Shown here in pieces: positions 1 through 9,548 of a stretch of DNA of 64,000 bases. This DNA comes from Myroides odoratimimus (lineage in GTDB: Bacteria > Bacteroidota > Bacteroidia > Flavobacteriales > Flavobacteriaceae). The notes below the pieces were generated by a model. It had not been told where the DNA came from. It saw only the letters and a program-made list of their open reading frames with translations, and did no database searches. The first letter of the stretch is position 1. The number at the start of each line of letters is the position of its first letter. The position numbers and the translations under genes are program-made. The DNA is taken from the NCBI RefSeq assembly GCF_030326305.1, contig NZ_JACAKB010000001.1, forward strand, positions 219,027-283,026. Reading direction: 5' to 3'.

Positions 1-1
1 A

Positions 2-1006
2 CCAAAGGGGTTTGGAGTAATAGTACGTACGGTAGCAGAGGGAATGAAGGTGGCAGAGATCGAAAAAGATCTACAGAACCTAATGACTCGCTGGAACAAT
101 ATGTGCAAAAAATTAAGCGTAGCTCATCATCCTTCTAAAGTATTAGGAGAGGTTAATAAAGCGTCGTCTATTCTTAGAGATGTGTTTAATGATACTTTCA
201 CGGGTATCATGACTGATGATGAAGATATGTATTACCAAACGAAAGACTATTTGCAAGAGATAGCTCCTTCGAAAGTTTCTATTGTGAAGCACTATCAATC
301 ATTAGAAGTTCCGATTTTCGAAAAATATAATATCGAACGTCAGATTAAGACTTCTTTTGGTAGAACAGTTTCTATGAGTAAGGGAGCTTATTTAATCATA
401 GAGCATACTGAGGCGTTGCACGTCATAGATGTAAACAGTGGAAACCGCTCAAACAAAGCTCAGTCTCAAGAAGATACTGCCCTTGAAGTTAATCTTATCG
501 CTGCTGCTGAGATAGCTAGACAGCTTAGATTAAGAGATATGGGAGGGATTATCGTAGTAGATTTTATTGACATGGGGAATCCAGAGAATAGAAAGACACT
601 ATACGATTTCTTAAAAGAAGAAATGAGTGATGATAAAGCAAAGCATAAGATCTTGCCTCCTAGTAAATTTGGATTAATTCAAATCACTAGACAACGTGTT
701 AGACCTGAAGTTAATATTGAAACGAGAGAAGAAGATCCTAATGAACATGGTGAAATCGAAGCTCCTATTCTTGTTATTGACAAAATAAAGGCTGACCTAG
801 AAAATATTATTTCGAAAGATAAATCGAAAAAAATTATCTTAAATACGCACCCATTTGTGGCTGCTTATTTGACTAAAGGAATTCCATCTATTAGAGCTAA
901 GTGGTACTTAGAGTTTAAAAAATGGGTTAAAGTAATTCCACGTGACGCTTACACGTATCTAGAATACCATTTCTTAGATGATAAAGGAAATGAACTTTCA
1001 GAATAA
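2..1006 (+). CDS. rng: Ribonuclease G/E family endoribonuclease, 3' part (5' end outside window)
   Basis: The open frame runs in from the left edge (reading from base 2 as PKGFGVIVRTVAEG), so the first ATG at 44 is internal and the true start lies outside. The visible 334 residues cover the RNase E/G catalytic core: the Mg-binding aspartates lie in HVIDVNSGN and VVDFIDMG, and the RQR(V/L)RP segment follows. RNase G/E cuts single-stranded RNA in rRNA maturation and mRNA turnover in the cytoplasm. The CPxC zinc-link motif expected shortly after RQRxRP in RNase E/G is absent here; the stretch reads ETREEDPNEHGE. The end of the protein, with HPFVAAYLTKG and an aromatic-rich tail, is complete. A strong terminator follows at once, so this is the last gene of its transcript. 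Confidence 0.93.
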   Translation, partial: PKGFGVIVRTVAEGMKVAEIEKDLQNLMTRWNNMCKKLSVAHHPSKVLGEVNKASSILRDVFNDTFTGIMTDDEDMYYQTKDYLQEIAPSKVSIVKHYQSLEVPIFEKYNIERQIKTSFGRTVSMSKGAYLIIEHTEALHVIDVNSGNRSNKAQSQEDTALEVNLIAAAEIARQLRLRDMGGIIVVDFIDMGNPENRKTLYDFLKEEMSDDKAKHKILPPSKFGLIQITRQRVRPEVNIETREEDPNEHGEIEAPILVIDKIKADLENIISKDKSKKIILNTHPFVAAYLTKGIPSIRAKWYLEFKKWVKVIPRDAYTYLEYHFLDDKGNELSE

Positions 1007-1007
1007 C

Positions 1008-1042
1008 AAAAAAACCACTAGTCAGAGATTAGTGGTTTTTTT
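1008..1042 (+). terminator. Intrinsic terminator after rng
   Basis: A seven-A run plus CCACTA pairs with TAGTGG plus a seven-T run (13-bp stem, 9-nt loop) two bases after the rng stop codon. Confidence 0.85.
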
Positions 1043-1535
1043 GTTTCTTACCTTTTGATAGCATTCTTACCTTTTAATAATCAAATAATCCTTTCTTAAA
1101 AAGTTGATTTAAAACTACATAAAGCGAGTCTTTGTCTTTTTTAGCACGGTGTTATACTCTTAGGGTATTATTTTTTTAAATAATGAACTTTGGGAATGTG
1201 TATAGCGATAGGATAACTTTAGGGCTATTATATTTATCCTTAGTGGTTTATTTGTGGTGTTTTCTATCTTATTATTTGCTTTTTATAATTTATTCAATAC
1301 TCAAAAAAGTAATTTAGCAAGTGTAAGAGAGCATTGTTTTGTATGTCAGCCTTGAGTATTATAATTAGTTTTTTGATAGGATAGTTGATTGTATAATCTT
1401 GTTTGGAAATGAGTGCTCATTTTCAATAAATGATATGGAATGTGGTAATTAGATATGTATTGGCTGAAATAATTGAATCAAGAAGATAAGTAAAAGAAGA
1501 AGAGGAGAAGTTGTTTTTGAGTGCAATTGAGGAAT
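1043..1535. other. Intergenic region without a recognised gene
   Basis: About 490 AT-rich bases separate convergent rng and pbpC. I see no ORF with a plausible start, no RNA gene and no convincing repeat. There are two weakly similar strings around CTTAGGGTATTA (near 1158) and CTTTAGGGCTATTA (near 1219), and a short inverted repeat AAATGAG/CTCATTT at 1407-1422. None can be assigned a role. Confidence 0.5.
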
Positions 1536-1558
1536 AGAGGAGCTGTTATAGCTCCTCT
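1536..1558. terminator. Hairpin just past the pbpC stop codon
   Basis: AGAGGAGC (1536-1543) pairs with GCTCCTCT (1551-1558) around a 7-nt loop. It lies 3 nt beyond the pbpC stop on the minus strand. The U-tract is poor on the minus strand and better (GTTTTATTT) on the plus strand, so it may act as a 3'-end stabiliser or a weak bidirectional terminator. Confidence 0.5.
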
Positions 1559-1561
1559 GTT

Positions 1562-3940
1562 TTATTTAGGACTGCTGAGTGCTAATGTGATTTGAATGGT
1601 TTTTGTATTTCCATCAGCATCTACTATGGTTAGGTAGTGTGTGCCTGGATCGGCCTTTATAGCCTGTTCATGAAATAAGGAGGTCTCACCTAAATACTCT
1701 TCATCTAGGTACCAGTACAGTGTTTTGGCAGGGTTGCTAGTGGCTGCTTTAGCTATAAAAGGCTGTATATTAGAATAAAAGTCTTTCGTCAGATAGATTA
1801 GATCATTGTGCTTAGGATAGATAAACTCTGTCGTATTCTGTGCGTTATAATCTATACAGTCTGGTCTATAAGGAGGAAGATCCTTATAATCACTGTGATG
1901 ACGCTTATAGAAGTGTGCCATAGTAGGAGGTAAGATGAACCAAGGCTGATTAATGATATTATCAATGGGTTCGCACATACTATTGACTTGAAAGCTCATC
2001 GACTGATCTAAGTGAACAAGTTTGTGATAAGGGCATAGTTCTGTCTTTTTAGCACGATAGGGTACTAGCTCTGTTCTCTTGTCACAATATGGATTAGCGA
2101 GGTAGCCAGATTGTGTACATACTTCTATCTCTTCCATATCATTCAGTGGTTGTTCAAACCAACTCGCACGTGGCAACAAATTAAATACATCAAATAGTAT
2201 AGGACCAGCCATACGCACTCCACTTATGGATGGACGTCCTTCTCCTGAGGCATTCCCTACCCATATACCTACTACGTATTTTTTATTAACACCGACAGCC
2301 CATGCATCTCTACCTCCAAAGCTTGTACCTGTCTTCCAGGCTATCTTAAGAGAAGAGTCGTAGTATCTCCATGCTTCGTCTCCTTCTGGTCGATTGACTT
2401 GTGTAAGTGCTTTAAAAGTGCTGTAAATAGCTCCTGCGCCAAGATGAGTTTTCTCTTTGCTATCCTGTCCAAAGTCAAGGTTAACTTCTTTGTTCCAATT
2501 TAAGTCTTGTATCTCGTTATTTCTATATTGACCTTTGGATTTATTATAATAGTTAAGGGTAGAAGCTAGTCCTGTGTATGCCTTAGTAATTTCCCATAAG
2601 TTGCTCTCAGCTCCTCCTAATATTAGGGATAGACCATAGTGATTAGGGTGTTTAGAAATGGACTTGAAGCCTAAGTTTTGCAATTGATTATAGAATCTGT
2701 AGATACCGTATTTCTGAAGCATTAATACAAAAGGAATATTTAGTGATCTAAATAAGGCTTCGTCTGCTGGTACTGCTCCTTCATAAGAGCTATTAAAGTT
2801 CTCTGGTTTATAACCCGATATCACTACTGGTATGTCTGCAGCTAATGTTTTTGGCAGTAGCTCAGCATCATCTAGCATACTCGCGTACAAGAAGGGTTTA
2901 ATGATACTCGCTGTACTGCGCTGTGCATGGATGATATCTACATCTTTTTTATGCTGTACAGTAGTAGGGGTATTTCCTACATAGCTGATGATATCACGTG
3001 TTTCTACATCTATGATGATAACAGCCATATTATAGATTTCGGTTTGACTATAATTAAAATAATACCCCTTCACGATATCATTGACACGTTGTTGAATATT
3101 ATAGTCTATCGTGGTATGATTTCTCTCTTGGCTATTAGTCTTAGCTACATACTGTAATAGGTGAGGTGCTATCTGTGGTAACTCATGAGGCTTCTGTGGA
3201 AGAGGCTCTTCTAATGCTAGTAGATAGGTACTTTCATCAAAAGCACCTTTGTCTAGTAGCTTTTTAAGTAAGGCATTTCTTTTTTTAAGTAATGTTTCTT
3301 GATTCTTACCTGGATATATAAGACTTGGAGCGTTAGGTAGTACTGCTAATGTAGCACTCTCAGCCCAAGATAACTGTTCTGGTGTTGTCCCAAAATAACG
3401 CCAAGCCGCTACTTCTATACCTACCACATTACCACCAAAAGGAGCATGAGAGGCGTATAGACTTAATATTCTATCTTTGCTATACTTAAACTCTAGACGA
3501 GTAGCTTGTATGGCTTCAATAAGTTTTTCAGAATAGCTTCTTTTCTTACCATCTCTAGATAAGCGAATAGTCTGCTGTGTAAGTGTACTTCCTCCTCTGA
3601 CTACCTTGTCAGATTTAAGATTAGCTCTAAAGGCTTTTATCATTGAAACTGGGTTAACTCCCCAGTGATAGTAAAAATATTCGTCTTCGAAGGCAATAAT
3701 GCACTCCTTGAATTTATGGGGTACAGAGTCTACTTCAGGAAAACGCCATTGTCCATCTGTTGCTATCTGTGCACCGAGAAGCTTATTATCACTACTTTCT
3801 ATTACAGTAGAATAGGGTTTGGTAAACAATTCGCTAGGCAGTGAAAAGTAATAGAGAACTAAGAGAATAAAAGTGATGATAGTCGTCACTTTTCTCTTTA
3901 AAGACCATGTTTTCCAGTTAAAGTTAGTTTTCAGTTTCAT
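1562..3940 (-). CDS. pbpC: Penicillin-binding protein 1C
   Basis: Bifunctional peptidoglycan synthase anchored in the inner membrane: a glycosyltransferase (GT51) polymerises lipid II and a transpeptidase crosslinks. An N-terminal signal anchor spans about residues 18-36. The GT51 motifs are EDEYFYYHWG (catalytic Glu85), GGSTLTQQ and an RSYSEKLIEA stretch. The transpeptidase motifs are SIIK (Ser345, Lys348), SLN near 399 and KTGTS near 537. The C-terminal 170 residues fit the PBP1C-specific C-terminal domain, with several Cys (CTQSGY, NPYCD, LCPYH). The length of 792 aa is usual. It is the last gene of a minus-strand set behind an alpha-2-macroglobulin gene, a pairing known in many bacteria and taken to join a periplasmic protease trap with wall repair. 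A hairpin sits directly upstream of the ATG. Confidence 0.95.
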   Translation of the reverse strand: MKLKTNFNWKTWSLKRKVTTIITFILLVLYYFSLPSELFTKPYSTVIESSDNKLLGAQIATDGQWRFPEVDSVPHKFKECIIAFEDEYFYYHWGVNPVSMIKAFRANLKSDKVVRGGSTLTQQTIRLSRDGKKRSYSEKLIEAIQATRLEFKYSKDRILSLYASHAPFGGNVVGIEVAAWRYFGTTPEQLSWAESATLAVLPNAPSLIYPGKNQETLLKKRNALLKKLLDKGAFDESTYLLALEEPLPQKPHELPQIAPHLLQYVAKTNSQERNHTTIDYNIQQRVNDIVKGYYFNYSQTEIYNMAVIIIDVETRDIISYVGNTPTTVQHKKDVDIIHAQRSTASIIKPFLYASMLDDAELLPKTLAADIPVVISGYKPENFNSSYEGAVPADEALFRSLNIPFVLMLQKYGIYRFYNQLQNLGFKSISKHPNHYGLSLILGGAESNLWEITKAYTGLASTLNYYNKSKGQYRNNEIQDLNWNKEVNLDFGQDSKEKTHLGAGAIYSTFKALTQVNRPEGDEAWRYYDSSLKIAWKTGTSFGGRDAWAVGVNKKYVVGIWVGNASGEGRPSISGVRMAGPILFDVFNLLPRASWFEQPLNDMEEIEVCTQSGYLANPYCDKRTELVPYRAKKTELCPYHKLVHLDQSMSFQVNSMCEPIDNIINQPWFILPPTMAHFYKRHHSDYKDLPPYRPDCIDYNAQNTTEFIYPKHNDLIYLTKDFYSNIQPFIAKAATSNPAKTLYWYLDEEYLGETSLFHEQAIKADPGTHYLTIVDADGNTKTIQITLALSSPK

Positions 3941-3950
3941 ATAAAATAAA

Positions 3951-3978
3951 AATACAGGGAATTTTGTTTCCCTGTATT
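3951..3978 (-). terminator. Hairpin between macroglobulin and pbpC genes
   Basis: AATACAGGGAA (3951-3961) pairs perfectly with TTCCCTGTATT (3968-3978) around 6 nt. On the minus strand it is followed by TTTTTATTTTAT and then, 10 nt after the stem, the pbpC ATG. It has the form of an intrinsic terminator within the presumed operon, so it probably lowers pbpC expression or stabilises the upstream message. Confidence 0.7.
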
Positions 3979-3999
3979 TATTTAATGATTGTCAATATA

Positions 4000-6900
4000 T
4001 TATTTTACTACTTCTATCCATTGTCCTGCTGTACGACATCTGTATGTATTGTCATACATCGCTTCTGCATAGACTCCTGGCATATAATATTTACCTAAGT
4101 AGGATGCATTTAACACTACTCTTAAGGTCTTCGTCTCTCTTGGATTAAGACTAAAGTAGAAGTTAGAACGGTCATCTCTGATATCTGTATGTTGTACAGG
4201 ATTACTTACTCCACCAGCATCTGTGTATCTCAGATTTACTATCTCCCATCCAGAAGGAACAATCTGTGTTAGTGCTACATTATCAATGCTGTTTACAGAA
4301 GTATTTGTGATCGTAATATATGCTGAAAACTCTGTACCTTGACTCAATTGAGTTGGGTTAATCACTTGTTGACTTGCATCTCTAAATGAGGTGCGAATAC
4401 TGATATTACTTTCGTCTGTTAATTCTTTTCCCACCGGAAGGATACCACTATAAGCCACACGAGCATAGACAGTAGAAGTATTCTTATTGACTAAGCTAAC
4501 TTCATTAGTAGAAGATATCGTTTTAAAGTCATACTCATACATATTGTTTTTTGTCGTAGCATTTGTAGTCGTTCCGTTATTGGTGAAGTCTACATTGATA
4601 CCTTCTTTTGATTTATTGTTTTTTACATAAGCGGAGATCACGTTTAGTCCGAATGCTGTACTCTGTGTACTCATCCAAGTGTTAGAACCTAATCTTTTTG
4701 CCAATGTATTAGCGTATTCATGCATTAACTTGTTATTCGATTTAGTCAAAATAAGTGTTTCTAATGCCATGGCTAATCTTCTCTCATAAGAACCATAATA
4801 GTAATACTGAGATTGATTATTCTCTATAATAGGTGAGCTTGCGATTAGTTTATTAGCAGCTTCTTTTTGACCAGCTAAAGCATAGGCTGCTGCAAGACGT
4901 AACTTCGTATCAGCAGAGATGCCTGTAGTCTCTCTTAGCCTATTCATAGAAGCTAAATCAGCATTGCCAGCTAGTGCTAGTGTGTATAGTCTATAAGCCT
5001 GTGCAATATCATTGTGATAACGACTGTTGTATGACCATGATCTTACTGCTTTTTGTTGATAAGCGATTGCATTAGCTTTACTTCCAATAGGTAATGCATA
5101 TCCTCTCTTCTCAGCTTCGATTAAGAAATGTAAGATGTATGAAGTAGTCCAGTCATCTGCATAAGAATCACTGCTCCAGTATCTAAAACTACCATCTGCC
5201 ATCTGACGTTGAGCTAATGTCTTTAACCCTTCATTGATATTGCGTTGTAGACTTTCTTTTTTGCTCTTACTTACATAAACCAAGTCTTCTAAGAAGATCT
5301 GAGGGAATACTCCAGAAGTCACCTGCTCACTACATCCATGAGGATATTTAATCAAGAAGTTTAATCTAGACGTTAGATTTATTCCTGGGAAAGTAGATAA
5401 TTCTAGAGTAGCTTTATTACTACCTGTCACTCCAAACTTCTCCCATTCGATTTTATTTGTACTGTTAGGTTCTAGTACTATATCCTCTGTCTTGACAGTG
5501 ATAGGATTAGGGTTTAGAACATCTAACTCTACTACATAAGTAGCTCTCTCTTTTCCTGATATAGCTTCTATTTCTATCTTAGAAATACCTGTTTTTTGTT
5601 GTACTTCTAGGTCACAGTACACTACTTTTTCGTCAGGTTCACTGAATGTTATTTCCTGTGTAGCATTATTCTGAATCTTAAACTTGTCATCTGTTTTTAC
5701 TTTTACAGTAACATTTTTCACATGATTTTCCATAGCGAATACTGTGATAGGGAGTGTTACTTTCTCTCCTGGTACAGCTCTTCTAGGAAGAGAACCTAAT
5801 ATCATAAGAGGGTTGTTTACTTTGACAGTTTTCTCTACACTTCCGTAAGCTTTATTAGTTACGTTAGAAGCCACTACCATTGTACGAACTGAACCTATGT
5901 ATTTAGGAAGTTTTACTTTATGAGTTCCTGTTTTACCTCCATCAAGAACGAATGGTCCTAAGTGGATAACGACAGGTTTAAATCTATTTGCTTTCTTCAC
6001 TTGACCAGCTCCAAGGTCTTCATCTCCCCCTATGCTGAATACTTGATTAATAGCCCCACCATATGCTCCAATAACATTGTCATAAATGTCCCAAGTGCGC
6101 ACACCTAAGGCAGTTTTGCTATAGAAGTTATCCCATGGATTAGGAGTCTTAAAACGTGTTAAGTCTAGTAGACCGTCCTCTACTATCGCTATAGTATAAG
6201 TCATTTTTTGACCTGCTTTTTCTTTTACTTGAACAGTGAATTCTTGCTCAGGTTTTAGTTTGTCAGGCATAGTTAGAACAGGCTCTAGCTTAGTCTTTTT
6301 ATTGTATACATTGATAGGAGCTACTCCATACATACGTATAGGCGAATTGTTTAGAGTAGAGGCATGAGGTTGTATAGCAGATACATTGATATATACATTA
6401 GGAGACATCGCTTCTGTAGTAGCGATTTCGAATGTAGTTTCTCCTTTTTGAGTTTTCACCCAATGTGTCTCTAATACAGTAGATCCATTCTCTATAGAGA
6501 TTAATGCTCTACCACCTTCACTAGAAGGGAAAGATAACTTTATCTTCTCTCCTGTATTATAATCTTTTTTATCTGTAGCAAGAGCTAGTACTGTAGCTTC
6601 TTTTCCTTGTGAGTGTTTGGTTTTACCAGACCAATATGGGTAATCTACATATACCACTGACGAAGCAATATGTTTACCATATTTGTCACGCGCTACAATC
6701 TCATAAGTACCCCAGTCTTGTTCTGGAATAGTCAGAGACATAGTAGCTGTACCATTAGAAGATGTAGTGTAATGTACAGCGTCTTTATACACCGAATAGT
6801 AGTCTGAACTACTGTAACTAGAAGCTCCGTTGTTATTAGAACTCCACCACCAATATCCTTTTTTTCTATAAACAGTTACGTTGATATCATGAGACTTAGG

Positions 6901-9531
6901 AGCCCCTTGAGCATTCACAGTAACAAAAGAGAATTTAAGAGGTTCGTCTGTTTGATAATAACCGTATTTATTAGCGTCTGGTGCTTTTATCCCTACATAG
7001 GTATTGTATGGAGAGATAGTAGCTGTAGATACATCAGTAGATACATCACCTCCATTTTCATATACCTTAGAAGTAAAGATAGCTTTTAGCATTCCTGTGT
7101 TTTCAGGTATATTATTTAGATTAACAGAAAATGAAAAGTCTCCTTCAAAATCAGTTGATCCTGAGAAAGCATTTATCTCTTGCGCCCCATAAGAGTTCAA
7201 GCTGTTGTTAAAAGAGTATGCTTTATAGTTAGAGAAGGTTGTTATTTGTGGAAGTAACTTTAGGGTTACTTCTGCTTTTAAGCTTTTAGCAACACTTCCT
7301 TGTAGCCATTGTACGTTATAATCTATTTTAGCGCTGTTGCTATTGCTATTACTATAAACAGTTTTGCCTTCGATTGTATTTTTAATTTTTAAACGATTAG
7401 GTTTTATCGTTTCAATTTTAATCTGTTTGTAGAATTTAGCTCCTCCTACACTTACAACTGCCTGCCAATTCCCAGTAAGAGATTCAGGGTTTGTTTTTAA
7501 AACATAAGCGTAGTGATTATTAGCATTCTTTTTCTGTACTATTTGGTCCACTACTTTGCCATAAGGATCAGAGAAAGTTAATTTGACAGGGTGATTAGAA
7601 GGTAGAGGATTAGCTAGATCATCAAGAATGAAATCTAGGTAAATGTTATCTCCTGGTCTCCATACGCCTCTTTCGGTATAGATATATCCATTGATACCTT
7701 TTTGTAGTGTAGTACCATCTACATCATAGTTACTCATAGATAGAGAGTTTGCCTCATCTATCTTTACATAAGTTGTATTTCTATCATCTTTTATAATAGC
7801 AAAGGCAGGTTTCTTTTTCTCTAAATTAACAGTAAGTATACCGTTAGTGTCTGTCTTCGCAGAAGTAATTAATTGTTGTCTATACGTATAGAATTCTACT
7901 GTAGCTGCTGCAACAGGATCTGTTGTAATTAGATTTGTAACAATAGTTGTATAGATGTTATTATTACCACCTTTAATAATTACACCTAAGTCAGTAGCTA
8001 ATACATTAGTTGCTGCTTTTTCGTGATAGTAATAGTAAGATTTTGAACAAGGGTCATCTTTCTCACTCCAGTCATAGTAATAGTAGTAATCATCATCATA
8101 ATACTCGTCGTCTTGATTTAGTTCCTCATCTGTATCTTCTTCTATATCCTCATCTGTAGTCTCGCTGTCTTGACTATCAGCACATCCATATAGCGAGTAT
8201 GAGCGGTCAAATGAGAACTCCACTCTGTATATCGCTCCTGGATCAGGACTAATAAGAGTAGATAAGTCTAAAGCATAAGTATTGTACTGCATTAATGCTT
8301 TAGGATTCGCATTCGTCAGTTTAATTGTAGTTTTTGCGATAGGGTCAGCTACTCTATTAAGGCTGTATTTCCCATCTATATTATTTTCTTGTAAGAATTG
8401 AAGAATATTGTTTTCGTATATTTTGAAAACTTTTACATCTACAGCTTTTAGTGTGGTAGCTCTAAAGTTTATTTTTAAGTTTTCTGAGCTAGGTAGTATT
8501 GTACCACTGTTGATTAGTTGTACATCAGGTTTAGGGGTACCAAAGTTTAACTCCACTACTTCTGTAGTAAGGGTTTTATTTCCTTTGTTATCTTCGATAC
8601 CTGAGCTTATTCTAATGTTTATTTTGTCTTGTAACGGTTTGTCTGCAAATACTTTTAATACATTCCCATCTGTAGAGAAGGTAAGTTTAGCATCGCTATT
8701 CTCTAAGTCTATTAAACCATTAAAGTCTTGATTTTTCTTAAGAGGGTTCGAAAAGTTAATCCAAAAAGCCTGTGCGTCATCAGCTACAGGTTCAACCTTA
8801 AAGTGATCAAAGTAATTCTGTTGAGGTACGGTGTGTACTTCAGTACTTTTAGCAGCATTATTTACAGGTTTACCATTGATAACGATATCAATTGATGATT
8901 CTGAAGGATTTCTCTTAATCTTATTGATTGTGAACTTAAATTCTTTAGCTTCTGTTTTATCATCACTATCAAATTTTAGATCTAAGTTCTTTTTTTCTTG
9001 TACTGCAGTTAGTACTTTTTTTGCATCAGCAGTAGTTAACCAGTCACTTGTAGTCAGTACACCATTAAGAACATACTCTTTATCAGATACACTCTGAAGG
9101 TCTAATAACTGTGTATGGAATGTCTGAGGTACAGTCATTACCATAAACGAGAAGTTCTTTAGGGCATCTTCTGTCTCTGTAACTTTGTCTAAATGAAAAG
9201 TAATATTATATCTCTGATCTTGTTTTAATCGTTCAGATGGGATAAAACGGATTACATCTGTAGGTAAGTATACAACTTTTCCTTTTACAGCTGGAGTGAT
9301 TGTAAATAGGTCGCTGTCCAACTCTTCATTAGGAGTCCAGTTTTTCCAGTTTTTAGGAATACTGATATCGATAGGATCTTTAGTGGAGATCACACCTGCC
9401 GTAAAAGCAAGTATATATTCACTAAAAAGCTTAGGATTGGATAAATTGACATTTAAATCCCCATTCTTTTTACAAGACTGGAGCGCTATAAAAGCACAAC
9501 AGATGAGGATAAGTAGATTTCTGAATTTCAT
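4000..9531 (-). CDS. Bacterial alpha-2-macroglobulin family lipoprotein
   Basis: Very large (1843 aa) protease-trapping protein, expected to be lipid-anchored facing the periplasm. The start is taken as ATG at 9531, because the longer frame needs a TTG four codons earlier. The signal peptide ends in a lipobox (ALQSC). N-terminal Ig-like macroglobulin domains lead to a central region and then to the thioester motif GCSEQ (Cys near residue 1399) inside the helical alpha/alpha domain rich in repeated Leu/Ala helices. A C-terminal beta domain ends near TAGQWIEVVK. In bacterial members the thioester captures proteases that cleave the bait region. An unusual tract of Asp, Glu and Tyr lies at about residues 448-500 (bases about 8030-8190) and includes runs of four or five Tyr. 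The gene lies 17 nt after tadA and 59 nt before pbpC, on the same strand. Confidence 0.93.
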   Translation of the reverse strand: MKFRNLLILICCAFIALQSCKKNGDLNVNLSNPKLFSEYILAFTAGVISTKDPIDISIPKNWKNWTPNEELDSDLFTITPAVKGKVVYLPTDVIRFIPSERLKQDQRYNITFHLDKVTETEDALKNFSFMVMTVPQTFHTQLLDLQSVSDKEYVLNGVLTTSDWLTTADAKKVLTAVQEKKNLDLKFDSDDKTEAKEFKFTINKIKRNPSESSIDIVINGKPVNNAAKSTEVHTVPQQNYFDHFKVEPVADDAQAFWINFSNPLKKNQDFNGLIDLENSDAKLTFSTDGNVLKVFADKPLQDKINIRISSGIEDNKGNKTLTTEVVELNFGTPKPDVQLINSGTILPSSENLKINFRATTLKAVDVKVFKIYENNILQFLQENNIDGKYSLNRVADPIAKTTIKLTNANPKALMQYNTYALDLSTLISPDPGAIYRVEFSFDRSYSLYGCADSQDSETTDEDIEEDTDEELNQDDEYYDDDYYYYYDWSEKDDPCSKSYYYYHEKAATNVLATDLGVIIKGGNNNIYTTIVTNLITTDPVAAATVEFYTYRQQLITSAKTDTNGILTVNLEKKKPAFAIIKDDRNTTYVKIDEANSLSMSNYDVDGTTLQKGINGYIYTERGVWRPGDNIYLDFILDDLANPLPSNHPVKLTFSDPYGKVVDQIVQKKNANNHYAYVLKTNPESLTGNWQAVVSVGGAKFYKQIKIETIKPNRLKIKNTIEGKTVYSNSNSNSAKIDYNVQWLQGSVAKSLKAEVTLKLLPQITTFSNYKAYSFNNSLNSYGAQEINAFSGSTDFEGDFSFSVNLNNIPENTGMLKAIFTSKVYENGGDVSTDVSTATISPYNTYVGIKAPDANKYGYYQTDEPLKFSFVTVNAQGAPKSHDINVTVYRKKGYWWWSSNNNGASSYSSSDYYSVYKDAVHYTTSSNGTATMSLTIPEQDWGTYEIVARDKYGKHIASSVVYVDYPYWSGKTKHSQGKEATVLALATDKKDYNTGEKIKLSFPSSEGGRALISIENGSTVLETHWVKTQKGETTFEIATTEAMSPNVYINVSAIQPHASTLNNSPIRMYGVAPINVYNKKTKLEPVLTMPDKLKPEQEFTVQVKEKAGQKMTYTIAIVEDGLLDLTRFKTPNPWDNFYSKTALGVRTWDIYDNVIGAYGGAINQVFSIGGDEDLGAGQVKKANRFKPVVIHLGPFVLDGGKTGTHKVKLPKYIGSVRTMVVASNVTNKAYGSVEKTVKVNNPLMILGSLPRRAVPGEKVTLPITVFAMENHVKNVTVKVKTDDKFKIQNNATQEITFSEPDEKVVYCDLEVQQKTGISKIEIEAISGKERATYVVELDVLNPNPITVKTEDIVLEPNSTNKIEWEKFGVTGSNKATLELSTFPGINLTSRLNFLIKYPHGCSEQVTSGVFPQIFLEDLVYVSKSKKESLQRNINEGLKTLAQRQMADGSFRYWSSDSYADDWTTSYILHFLIEAEKRGYALPIGSKANAIAYQQKAVRSWSYNSRYHNDIAQAYRLYTLALAGNADLASMNRLRETTGISADTKLRLAAAYALAGQKEAANKLIASSPIIENNQSQYYYYGSYERRLAMALETLILTKSNNKLMHEYANTLAKRLGSNTWMSTQSTAFGLNVISAYVKNNKSKEGINVDFTNNGTTTNATTKNNMYEYDFKTISSTNEVSLVNKNTSTVYARVAYSGILPVGKELTDESNISIRTSFRDASQQVINPTQLSQGTEFSAYITITNTSVNSIDNVALTQIVPSGWEIVNLRYTDAGGVSNPVQHTDIRDDRSNFYFSLNPRETKTLRVVLNASYLGKYYMPGVYAEAMYDNTYRCRTAGQWIEVVK

Positions 9532-9548
9532 AGTTATAAGCAATTTTT

